Source: CAZHHH01 sp964532085
Lineage (GTDB): Bacteria; Bacteroidota; Bacteroidia; Bacteroidales; Marinilabiliaceae
Length of the DNA stretch: 21,355 bases
NCBI GenBank assembly: GCA_964532085.1
Contig: CAZHHH010000037.1
Coordinates: 1 to 21,355, forward strand
Reading direction: 5' to 3'
The translations under genes were made by a program, and so were the position numbers. Positions 6,720-13,496 of this stretch are shown piece by piece. Position 1 is the stretch's first letter; the number at the start of each line of letters is the position of its first letter. The notes beneath the pieces are model-generated. The model was not told the DNA's origin, made no database searches, and saw only the letters and a program-made list of their open reading frames with translations.

Positions 6720-8444
6720 ATGAAATCATTTAAAGAGATTGGGCTAAAATCAGAACTTTTAGCCTCTGTCGAAGCTTTAGGCTTTGAAACCCCTACACCT
6801 ATTCAAGCAAAATCAATACCTTTTATTCTTGAATCGGAGCTAGATTTAATTGCAATGGCTCAAACTGGTACTGGAAAAACAGCTGCATTTGGATTACCCA
6901 TTTTGCACAAAATGGAAGAAGATAATAAAGACGTTCAGGCTATAATATTATGTCCTACTCGCGAACTTTGTCTACAAATTACCAAAGACTTACAATCTTA
7001 TGCTACTAATCTAAACTTTTCAGTTGTTCCTGTTTATGGCGGCGCACCTATTACTAATCAAATAAGAGCAATAAGAAAAAAGTGTGAAATTGTTGTTGGT
7101 ACTCCAGGTCGCGTTAATGATATGATTAGACGTGGAAGATTAAACTTGTCAGCAATTAAATATCTTGTTTTAGACGAGGCGGACGAAATGTTAAAAATGG
7201 GTTTTAAAGATGAGATGGACTCTATCTTAGAAGAAACTCCAGATTATAAGCAAACCTTGCTTTTTTCTGCAACTATGCCAAATGATATGAAGCAAATGGC
7301 ACAAAAATATATGCATAGTCCACAAACAATTTCTGTAAGTACAAAGAATATTTCTAATGCTGATATTAGCCACGAATATTGCGTTACAGGAGCTTCTAAC
7401 ACATATCAAGCTCTTAGAAGAATCGCTGATATGACTCCAGATATTTATGGAATCATTTTCTGTAGAACTAGACAAGAGACCAAAGATATAGCTGATAAAT
7501 TAATGGCAGATGGATACAACGCAGATGCCTTGCATGGCGATTTATCACAAGATCAAAGAGACTATGTAATGGGGCGTTTTAGAAATAAACATTTACAACT
7601 TCTAGTAGCTACTGACGTGGCAGCAAGAGGATTAGATGTTGATAACTTAACGCACGTAATACACTACCACTTACCTGACGATATAGAAAATTATATCCAC
7701 AGAAGTGGACGTACTGGAAGAGCTGGAAACAAAGGAATTTCAATTGCTATTTTAGCTACAGGTGAATTAAGAAGAGTTCCATTTTTTGAAAGGCAGACAG
7801 GTCAAAAACTTACTAAAACACTTATTCCATCTGGAGAGGAAGTATTTAAGAAAAGAGTTGAAACCTACATTAATAGAATAGCTGAAACGGAACCAAAAAA
7901 CTTTAATATTGATAATCTAAACGAAGTTATTGTTGAAAACTTTAAAGATTTATCAAAAGATGAATTAATAGAGAAGCTATTAACTTATGAATTTGAAAAT
8001 CTACATAGACACTATCAAAACTCTTCTGACTTAAACTCTACAGAAAGACCACGAGGAGAACGAAATAGAAACAGAGATCGCAATGGAAGAAGAGGCGAAC
8101 AAAATGGAGGAAGACGTCAACGTGATAGAAGAGGTTCTGGAAACAGTAATTTTGGAAGATTTAGTATAAATATTGGCTCAAGTAATAATTTAAGACCAGA
8201 AGTCTTAATAAGTATAATTAATAGACAAACTCCTAAGCATAAAATTGCCATTGGAAGAATTAATATACAACAAAACCAATCTATATTTGAGGCTGATGCA
8301 AATCACGAAAACAATTTAATTAGAGCTTTTAGAAAAGCAAAATATAAAGGTATTCCTATATCTATACAATCAATGGGAAGTAACCAAAACGAAAGAGGTA
8401 AAAGAGAAAGAGCTAGAAAATCTAGAAGAACAACTCATAAATAA
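6720..8444 (+). CDS. DEAD-box ATP-dependent RNA helicase with DbpA-type C-terminal domain
   Basis: This 574-residue protein unwinds RNA using ATP. All helicase motifs are in order: Q motif (GFETPTPIQAKSIPF, about 21-35), Walker A AQTGTGKT (47-54), PTRELCLQI, TPGRVNDMI, DEAD (152-155), SAT (183-185), then in the second RecA domain IIFCRTRQET, LHGDLSQDQRD, VATDVAARGLDV and HRSGRTGRAG. An Arg/Gly/Asn-rich linker (about 440-480) joins a C-terminal domain (about 487-560, FGRFSINIGSSNNLRPEVLI onward) that fits the DbpA RNA-binding fold, and the protein ends in a basic tail. In E. coli DbpA this domain targets 23S rRNA, so a role in ribosome assembly or cold adaptation is plausible. The start is the first in-frame ATG before the Q motif. 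The gene is monocistronic, with a long leader and a clear terminator. Confidence 0.93.
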   Translation: MKSFKEIGLKSELLASVEALGFETPTPIQAKSIPFILESELDLIAMAQTGTGKTAAFGLPILHKMEEDNKDVQAIILCPTRELCLQITKDLQSYATNLNFSVVPVYGGAPITNQIRAIRKKCEIVVGTPGRVNDMIRRGRLNLSAIKYLVLDEADEMLKMGFKDEMDSILEETPDYKQTLLFSATMPNDMKQMAQKYMHSPQTISVSTKNISNADISHEYCVTGASNTYQALRRIADMTPDIYGIIFCRTRQETKDIADKLMADGYNADALHGDLSQDQRDYVMGRFRNKHLQLLVATDVAARGLDVDNLTHVIHYHLPDDIENYIHRSGRTGRAGNKGISIAILATGELRRVPFFERQTGQKLTKTLIPSGEEVFKKRVETYINRIAETEPKNFNIDNLNEVIVENFKDLSKDELIEKLLTYEFENLHRHYQNSSDLNSTERPRGERNRNRDRNGRRGEQNGGRRQRDRRGSGNSNFGRFSINIGSSNNLRPEVLISIINRQTPKHKIAIGRINIQQNQSIFEADANHENNLIRAFRKAKYKGIPISIQSMGSNQNERGKRERARKSRRTTHK

Positions 8445-8450
8445 TATAAG

Positions 8451-8481
8451 AAAAAGGAACGGTTTATATCGTTCCTTTTTT
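8451..8481. terminator. Bidirectional terminator between the helicase and namZ-like genes
   Basis: AAAAAGGAACG (8451-8461) pairs with CGTTCCTTTTT (8470-8480) around an 8-base loop. The T run follows on the plus strand and the A run provides a T run on the minus strand, so it serves both convergent genes. The minus-strand gene stop codon begins right at its edge (8481-8483). Confidence 0.85.
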
Positions 8482-9668
8482 TATTCAAAATCTTTATATA
8501 ATAGATATTTCTTTCTCATCTTTTTATACTCAATTAAGTCACTTTCCCACGATTTTCGTATTCTCTCTTCACTCCAACCTGCCACAATCTGTTTACGCAA
8601 CTCATCAGTACCAGCTAGTTTATCGAAGAAGTCAGGATTTGCAAAAAATTTATCTTTTGAAGCAAACTTACTATAAAATTCAAGTAGATATTTTAATGTG
8701 AATTTTTCATCTAAAAGATTTATATCTCGTAAGTCAATGCCATAACACAGTTCTCCTTTTTGCTCCACATGGATTTGCATACCACTTTTAACACCTGGTG
8801 TGAATGTAAATTCGCCAAATAGAGGATCAGGATAACCAACAACTTGAAAAGGGTAATCTGTACCACGACCAACACTAATATCTGTAGCCTCAAAAAGACA
8901 AAGCGAAGCATACAATCTAACTGAAACTTCATTTGGTAAACTTGGCGATGGAACTACTGGAAGTTTATAATGCATTAAATGATCATAATTCTTCACTGGA
9001 ATGACTGTCAAATCGCACTTTTGCCCATTAGCCAACCAACCTTCACCATTTATCATCAATGCCAACTCGCCAACTGTGAGTCCATGAATCATTGCTATTT
9101 TATGAAAACTAACAAATGATTTAAACTTATCATCTTTTCTTACAGGTCCATCAACTTGGTCACCATTAGGATTTGGCCTATCTAAAATAATTACTTTTTT
9201 ATTATGCTTTAATGCAAGCTCCATTATTTCATGCATAGACGAAATATATGTATAAAATCTAGCACCAACATCTTGCAAATCAAAAATCAAGACATCGACT
9301 GAATTTACCAATGAGTCTGCCTTTGAGTTTTTGCCATAAAGAGAATAGAGCGGTAATCCTGTTTTTAAATCTTTGTCATTGCTAAATTTTTCACCCCTCT
9401 CAACTTCGCCTCTAAAGCCATGCTCAGGTGCAAAAGCAAATTTTAAACTAATACCATTTTCCAATAAGAAATCAACTAAATGTTTATTACCAACAGTAGA
9501 TGTTTGATTTCCCATTAATCCAACTATTTTGTTTTTTAACAATGGAAAATATAACTCTGGTTGCTCAGCACCTGTCTGTATCGTATAAGATTGTTGAGAA
9601 TAAACATTACAGCTATTATAAAAAACCAGTATAAATAGAATTAAAAATGTTGCCTTTATATTATTCAT
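8481..9668 (-). CDS. Secreted DUF1343/NamZ-family exo-beta-N-acetylmuramidase
   Basis: The 395-residue protein starts at the ATG at 9668 (MNNIKATFLILFILVFYNSC), a signal peptide. The frame extends 45 codons further upstream, but that part lacks export or family features. Conserved family blocks are visible: FAPEHGFRGEVERGE, LPLYSLYGKN, VLIFDLQDVGARFYTYISSM, VIILDRPNPNGDQVDGP, MIHGLTVGELALMINGEGW, PSPSLPNEVSVRLYASLCLF and EATDISVGRGTDYPFQVVGY. By established family knowledge, NamZ proteins remove terminal MurNAc from peptidoglycan fragments, serving cell-wall recycling or scavenging. A Cys in FYNSC could make it a lipoprotein, but the lipobox is poor. It is a single gene with a possible -7 box (TATCTTTC, complement of 9681-9688). 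No other muropeptide genes lie next to it. Confidence 0.85.
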   Translation of the reverse strand: MNNIKATFLILFILVFYNSCNVYSQQSYTIQTGAEQPELYFPLLKNKIVGLMGNQTSTVGNKHLVDFLLENGISLKFAFAPEHGFRGEVERGEKFSNDKDLKTGLPLYSLYGKNSKADSLVNSVDVLIFDLQDVGARFYTYISSMHEIMELALKHNKKVIILDRPNPNGDQVDGPVRKDDKFKSFVSFHKIAMIHGLTVGELALMINGEGWLANGQKCDLTVIPVKNYDHLMHYKLPVVPSPSLPNEVSVRLYASLCLFEATDISVGRGTDYPFQVVGYPDPLFGEFTFTPGVKSGMQIHVEQKGELCYGIDLRDINLLDEKFTLKYLLEFYSKFASKDKFFANPDFFDKLAGTDELRKQIVAGWSEERIRKSWESDLIEYKKMRKKYLLYKDFE

Positions 9669-9895
9669 ATATTTTTTTTTGAAAGATAGGAATAATAAAT
9701 GAAAGATTAATTTTGGTATAAGATTAGGCCAACAAATTAACTTGAGTAAACGAAAAAAAATATTTTTTAATCCAAATTGTCCATTTAAATAAATGAAGCT
9801 CAAAAGGATAATTAAAAAACTTGACGCATAACTCCTAAATTAGCTTCTTCGCAAAAAATTATTTTCGTAATTACAAAATTCAAACAGCTATTTTT

Positions 9896-9920
9896 AGCCC
9901 CCAACCCCCTAAAGGGGGCT
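9896..9920. repeat. C5TAAAG5-type dispersed repeat, copy 1
   Basis: AGCCCCCAACCCCCTAAAGG then GGGCT: a G+C-rich element in very A+T-rich DNA, with internal dyad symmetry (CCCCCTAAAGGGGG). Elements of this type are scattered between genes in many Bacteroidota genomes. An inverted copy lies at 10029-10050. The non-coding stretch 9669-10180 holds nothing else I recognise. Confidence 0.6.
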
Positions 9921-10028
9921 ACTAGCAAGCTAAGCAAGGTTTTATATACACAAAAATCTTCCAGTAAAAACAAAATTTTTCAAGATGTCGAGATTTTATT
10001 TTAAAATAGAAATTAGCTATATGCAATA

Positions 10029-10050
10029 AGCCCCTTTAGGGGTTTGGGGT
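10029..10050. repeat. C5TAAAG5-type dispersed repeat, copy 2 (inverted)
   Basis: AGCCCCTTTAGGGGTTTGGG then GT is a slightly degraded reverse complement of the element at 9896-9920. The two copies bracket about 108 bases of A+T-rich DNA, as terminal repeats of a small non-autonomous element might. Confidence 0.55.
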
Positions 10051-10184
10051 ATAACGTAGAATAAATAAGCATCAAAATATAGTGAATCAATTAATTTATC
10101 TACAATTTATCTATTGGACAATTTGGGTTTAAAAGTAGCAAAACATCTTATAAAAAAATATTCCAAATAATAACAATTTCAACA

Positions 10185-10217
10185 TATCGGACTTTTATGT
10201 CCTATAACATATCGGAC
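10185..10217. promoter_or_regulatory. Operator-like palindrome plus half-site before the YceI/Rrf2 operon
   Basis: TATCGGAC (10185-10192), a 6-base spacer, then GTCCTATA (10199-10206) form a 22-bp palindrome with a single mismatched pair. A second TATCGGAC follows at 10210-10217, exactly 25 bases later, with a degenerate partner. The second half-site sits about where the -33 region of the promoter should be. The Rrf2 regulator at the end of the operon is the obvious candidate to bind here, implying autoregulation; this is inference. Confidence 0.6.
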
Positions 10218-10226
10218 TATTACATC

Positions 10227-10252
10227 TTGATTGTGATTTTATACTACTTTTG
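10227..10252 (+). promoter_or_regulatory. Candidate promoter of the YceI/Rrf2 operon
   Basis: The -7 box TACTTTTG (10245-10252) matches TAnnTTTG, 53 bases before the first ATG. The nearest TTG (10227-10229) is only 15 bases away, so there is no well-spaced -33 box. That fits a promoter needing an activator or blocked by a regulator on the adjacent palindrome. Confidence 0.5.
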
Positions 10253-10305
10253 CAGTAGGATTAATAGTGAAATATTTAAACTAATTACATTACAAATTAA
10301 AATCA

Positions 10306-10875
10306 ATGAAAAAAAGATTAACTATCGCGGTTTTAGCCCTTTTGCTAAGTGCAAATTTTATCTATTCACAGCAAAAGAATGTTGTTAAAAAAGAGAGCGC
10401 TATTTCAGTAAACGGCACCTCCACTCTGCACGATTGGGATATGCTTGTTGAAGAATACAGTAGCAAAGCAAACTTTTCAATTGAAGAAAACTCAATCACT
10501 ATTTCAAAATCAAATTTCAGTTTTAAAACTGAAGATATGAAAAGTAGTAGCTCAGGAATGAATAGCAAAGCTTATGAAGCTTTATTAACTAAAAAACATC
10601 CTACAATTAATTTTCAACAAAATGGTGATGTGAAAACCACCCTTTCTGGTAACAAGTTTAATGCATCGGTATCAGGGATATTGACAATTGCAGGGTCTAG
10701 CAAGAATGTAATATTAAAAACAACAGGAGAAATATTAACAGACGGCACAATTAAAATCCAGGGAAAATTGACAGATAAGATGTCTCTCTACGGTGTTACA
10801 CCTCCAAAAGCGATGATGGGAGCTATAAAATCTGGCGATGATATTACAATCAATTTTAATGTAACATACAAGTAA
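10306..10875 (+). CDS. YceI-family periplasmic protein (first copy)
   Basis: This 189-residue protein has a signal peptide (MKKRLTIAVLALLLSANFIY, then SQQ). The mature part fits the YceI lipocalin-like barrel: SAISVNGTSTLHDWDMLVEE near the start, then KHPTINFQQNG, SGILTIAGSSKNVILKTTGE, LTDKMSLYGVTPPKAMMGAI and ending DDITINFNVTYK. YceI proteins bind long polyisoprenoid chains such as quinones or their precursors, and some respond to envelope stress. It is the first gene of the operon, 37 bases before the outer-membrane protein gene. The ligand is unknown. The ATG at 10306 is the only start that keeps the signal peptide. Confidence 0.88.
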   Translation: MKKRLTIAVLALLLSANFIYSQQKNVVKKESAISVNGTSTLHDWDMLVEEYSSKANFSIEENSITISKSNFSFKTEDMKSSSSGMNSKAYEALLTKKHPTINFQQNGDVKTTLSGNKFNASVSGILTIAGSSKNVILKTTGEILTDGTIKIQGKLTDKMSLYGVTPPKAMMGAIKSGDDITINFNVTYK

Positions 10876-10912
10876 ACACTAAAAATAACAGTTTAAACAT
10901 TAATTAAAAATC

Positions 10913-12106
10913 ATGAAAAAACTATTAACATTTATTTTCGCATTATCTATTATCACACTAGTTAATGGACAAACCTTTGAAGCTCCTAAACTTGATAGCG
11001 AAAACTTTGAGAAAGTTAATGCTAAAATAGGTGGTGACTTTGCACTTCAATTTCAAGCAATCGACCATGAAGCAAAAGACCCTGTAGAACTTATAAAGTT
11101 GTCTAAAACAATAAATATGCCTACAGCTAACTTTAAAATCGTAACAGACTTAGCACCAGGCATTCAGCTTTATATGAATACTTATCTGTCATCACGTCAT
11201 CACAACGAAGCTTGGGTTGAAGGTGGATATTTAACTATGGATAAGCTTCCATTTTTACCTGTAACAGATGACATTATGGAGTATTTAACTATTCGTGCAG
11301 GAGTTATGATGCCAAACTATGGAGATGGTCATTTCTTTAGAAGTACCAACGCTGCCGTTAAAAACAATCCATTTGTAGGAAACTGGATTATGGACGCTTA
11401 TACAACAAATCCTGGACTAGATATAACATTTAGAAACAACGGTATTATTGCTGTAGTTGGTGCCAATAATGGTCGTTTAGACTATGGAAAAGGAAATAAC
11501 TTTGTTGATGACTTAGTATTTAACTGGAAAGCTGGATATGATTCTCAAATAAATGATGATTTAAGAGTTAGAGCAACAATTTCTGGCTACCACGTTCCAA
11601 AAAATCATAGCGGTTCAACACTTTGGGATGGCGACAGAACTGGTGCACGTTACTATTACGTAATGCAGGTTCACGACCCAATAAATCCAGCTAACGATGC
11701 TGTAGATGCCAACTTTAGATCAGGAAGATGGGGCGCAGGTGGCGGCCAATCGGAAATGAACAGTTTTATGGGTAACGTTTTTGTGAAATTCCACGGACTT
11801 GAAGTTTTTGGTCTTTTTGAAACTATGAAAGGTGTTAGAGGTGGTGCAGACCAAAACTTTACTCAAATTGCTGGACAAGCACTTTATAGATTTTCTGATT
11901 TCTACCTAGGTACAAGATATAACAGTGTTGACAACAACAATGGTTCAACAGTCAATAGATTTAACATTGGCGGTGGTTGGAATATGCTTGAGTCAGTAGT
12001 TGTTAAACTTGATTATGTAAATCAAAAATATGATGGTGTGGCGCACGGCGCAATTGATGGTGGTAAATTTAACGGTCTAGTTATGGAAGCCGCTATTTCA
12101 TTCTAA
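10913..12106 (+). CDS. Outer-membrane beta-barrel protein (porin-like)
   Basis: The 397-residue protein starts with a signal peptide (MKKLLTFIFALSIITLVNGQ). The mature chain consists of alternating polar/aromatic strands with Gly/Asn-rich turns (for example ITFRNNGIIAVVGANNGRLD, FNWKAGYDSQINDDLRVRAT and FYLGTRYNSVDNNNGSTVNR). It ends in Phe (MEAAISF), the usual C-terminal signal of barrels inserted by the BAM complex. No TonB-dependent plug is visible, so passive channel or adaptor roles are more likely. I cannot name a specific porin family. Its place between two YceI genes suggests a shared job in moving or sensing a hydrophobic ligand, which is inference. Confidence 0.75.
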   Translation: MKKLLTFIFALSIITLVNGQTFEAPKLDSENFEKVNAKIGGDFALQFQAIDHEAKDPVELIKLSKTINMPTANFKIVTDLAPGIQLYMNTYLSSRHHNEAWVEGGYLTMDKLPFLPVTDDIMEYLTIRAGVMMPNYGDGHFFRSTNAAVKNNPFVGNWIMDAYTTNPGLDITFRNNGIIAVVGANNGRLDYGKGNNFVDDLVFNWKAGYDSQINDDLRVRATISGYHVPKNHSGSTLWDGDRTGARYYYVMQVHDPINPANDAVDANFRSGRWGAGGGQSEMNSFMGNVFVKFHGLEVFGLFETMKGVRGGADQNFTQIAGQALYRFSDFYLGTRYNSVDNNNGSTVNRFNIGGGWNMLESVVVKLDYVNQKYDGVAHGAIDGGKFNGLVMEAAISF

Positions 12107-12117
12107 AAAAAGTCATA

Positions 12118-12729
12118 ATGAGAAAAAGTAGAGTTGAAAATATTATTAAAAATAAAATGGTATCAATTGGTATCATAATAATATTTTTGACTCTATTTTC
12201 TAATAATATTTTTTCACAATCAAACTCAAACTACATAAGAATAGAGGGCTCTTCAAATGTTAATCAATTTTATTTTGAGCAACCTATTTATCAACAACAT
12301 AATCTTTTCAATGTACAATATTCATTATCTGAAGAGCATATTGAGATAGAAATTCCAGTTTCTGACTTTAAAGCTTCAAATCCGATGATGAAAAAGGATT
12401 TTTTCAATCTAATAAAAGCTGATGAATTTCCTAAAATATTTATTCAGCTTACTTTTCCAATTATAAGCACGTTATCAAAAGAAGCTACAAATATTACATC
12501 TATAGCAAAAATTGTTTTTGTAGGTAAAGAAAAAGAGTATAAAATAAATAGTAATATTTTATTCGATACAAGTGATTCTTTCATAATGGAAGGTGTGTTA
12601 AAACTTAATATTGATGATTTTAACTTAACACCTCCAACCAAATTTATGGGAATGGTTAAAGTAGATAAAGAAGTTTTTATTAAATTTGCTTTCAATGTTG
12701 AAAACAATCTACTTACCAAAAACGAATAA
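12118..12729 (+). CDS. YceI-like periplasmic protein (second, divergent copy)
   Basis: This 203-residue protein has an N-terminal hydrophobic segment (residues about 14-33, MVSIGIIIIFLTLFSNNIFS) after a basic extension; the Met at residue 14 could be the true start. The mature part follows the YceI plan: IRIEGSSNVNQFYFEQPIYQ, FPKIFIQLTFPI in place of the usual HP.I.F strand, a SIAKIVFVGKEKEYKI strand pair, and LTPPTKFMGMVKVDKEVFIK then FAFNV at the end, parallel to the first copy. It lacks the TSTLHDW motif of that copy, so its ligand may differ. It begins 11 bases after the barrel gene and ends 2 bases before the Rrf2 start. Confidence 0.75.
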   Translation: MRKSRVENIIKNKMVSIGIIIIFLTLFSNNIFSQSNSNYIRIEGSSNVNQFYFEQPIYQQHNLFNVQYSLSEEHIEIEIPVSDFKASNPMMKKDFFNLIKADEFPKIFIQLTFPIISTLSKEATNITSIAKIVFVGKEKEYKINSNILFDTSDSFIMEGVLKLNIDDFNLTPPTKFMGMVKVDKEVFIKFAFNVENNLLTKNE

Positions 12730-12731
12730 AA

Positions 12732-13190
12732 TTGAAAATAAACACAAAAACTCGATATGGAATACGATCGATGATAGAAATTGCTCGGGAAACAGAAAAT
12801 GAAGGTATTTTACAAAAAACTATTGCAGAGCGTCAAAATCTATCCATAAAATATCTAGATCATATTATTGCAGCATTAAAAGTTTCTGGCCTTATTATAA
12901 ACTACAGAGGCAAAAAGAGTGGCTATATTTTAACACGTCCTGCAGATGAAATCACTCTTCACGATATTTACACTTCATTTAATTCTGACATTGAAATTGT
13001 AAGCTGTCTAAATCCTACATATCAATGCGAAAAGGAATCACATTGTGCTGTAAAACCATTTTATATAGGTTTAAACAACATAATTATTGAATACCTAGGT
13101 TCATTTACCTTACATCAATTATTGACAGAGCAAGTAACACTTGAGGCGATAGAAAACATTTCAATTGGTGGTGAAAAAGATTGTGTTTAG
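12732..13190 (+). CDS. Rrf2-family regulator with three candidate Fe-S cysteines
   Basis: This 152-residue protein starts at a TTG, justified by the family-typical MKINTKTRYGIRSMIEIARE and by the 2-base distance from the preceding stop. The winged helix-turn-helix spans about residues 1-70 (QKTIAERQNLSIKYLDHIIA, ALKVSGLIINYRGKKSGYIL). Cys92, Cys99 and Cys105 (C-X6-C-X5-C) lie in the loop where IscR and NsrR bind their Fe-S cluster, so redox, NO or iron sensing is likely; the exact spacing differs slightly from the IscR C-X5-C-X5-C. As the last gene of the operon it probably controls the palindromes at 10185-10217. No intrinsic terminator is evident directly after it. Confidence 0.87.
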   Translation: MKINTKTRYGIRSMIEIARETENEGILQKTIAERQNLSIKYLDHIIAALKVSGLIINYRGKKSGYILTRPADEITLHDIYTSFNSDIEIVSCLNPTYQCEKESHCAVKPFYIGLNNIIIEYLGSFTLHQLLTEQVTLEAIENISIGGEKDCV

Positions 13191-13261
13191 AGTTTTATAC
13201 TCTAAGTATAAGATTAGGCACATTTATCGCACAACATTGATTATTCGAACTATTTTATGAA

Positions 13262-13299
13262 ATAAAAAAAAGGTCTATACTCTTGACGAATATAGACCT
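13262..13299 (-). terminator. Terminator of the tRNA-Arg transcript
   Basis: AGGTCTATA (13271-13279) pairs with TATAGACCT (13291-13299). On the minus strand the stem runs into eight T in a row and then ATT, so it acts on the tRNA transcript and not on the plus-strand operon. Confidence 0.8.
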
Positions 13300-13336
13300 A
13301 AATGAAATAAGTAAAATTATCAAAAATTGTACTTTG

Positions 13337-13410
13337 TGATCCGGACAGGATTCGAACCTGTGACCGACAGCTTAGAAGGCTGTTGCTCTATCCAGCTGAG
13401 CTACCGGACC
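13337..13410 (-). tRNA. tRNA-Arg (anticodon TCT)
   Basis: Read on the minus strand, 74 nt fold into a standard cloverleaf. The acceptor stem is GGTCCGG with CCGGATC (one G-U), the D arm is GCTCAGCTGGATAGAGC, the anticodon stem ACAGC/GCTGT surrounds CTTCTAA with anticodon TCT, and the T arm is ACAGGTTCGAATCCTGT with discriminator A. The CCA end is not encoded. It decodes AGA, a frequent Arg codon in this A+T-rich DNA. Confidence 0.97.
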
Positions 13411-13426
13411 GTCTCATTTGCGGTGG

Positions 13427-13434
13427 CAAAGATA
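13427..13434 (-). promoter_or_regulatory. -7 box of the tRNA-Arg gene
   Basis: TATCTTTG (complement of 13427-13434) matches TAnnTTTG and is 16 bases upstream of the mature tRNA 5' end. No clear -33 box. Confidence 0.45.
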
Positions 13435-13496
13435 AAAACATTTTTAACTTTCACCTAATTTTTCACAAGAAAAAACCGCAAAAGATTATTTTATTT

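Noticed and set aside
9669..9803. Longer N-terminus for the NamZ-like protein
   Set aside because: The 45 extra codons precede a normal signal peptide and contain a possible -7 box; they are leader sequence.
10197..10388. 63-codon frame over the operator and the first YceI start
   Set aside because: It covers the palindrome and promoter and overlaps the YceI signal peptide in another frame; no family features.
12444..12719. Antisense frame within the second YceI gene
   Set aside because: Mirror of a real coding sequence with no start signals or family match.
13191..13260. Terminator for the YceI/Rrf2 operon
   Set aside because: Only a 6-bp TATACT/AGTATA stem without a T run; the strong hairpin further on has its T run on the other strand.
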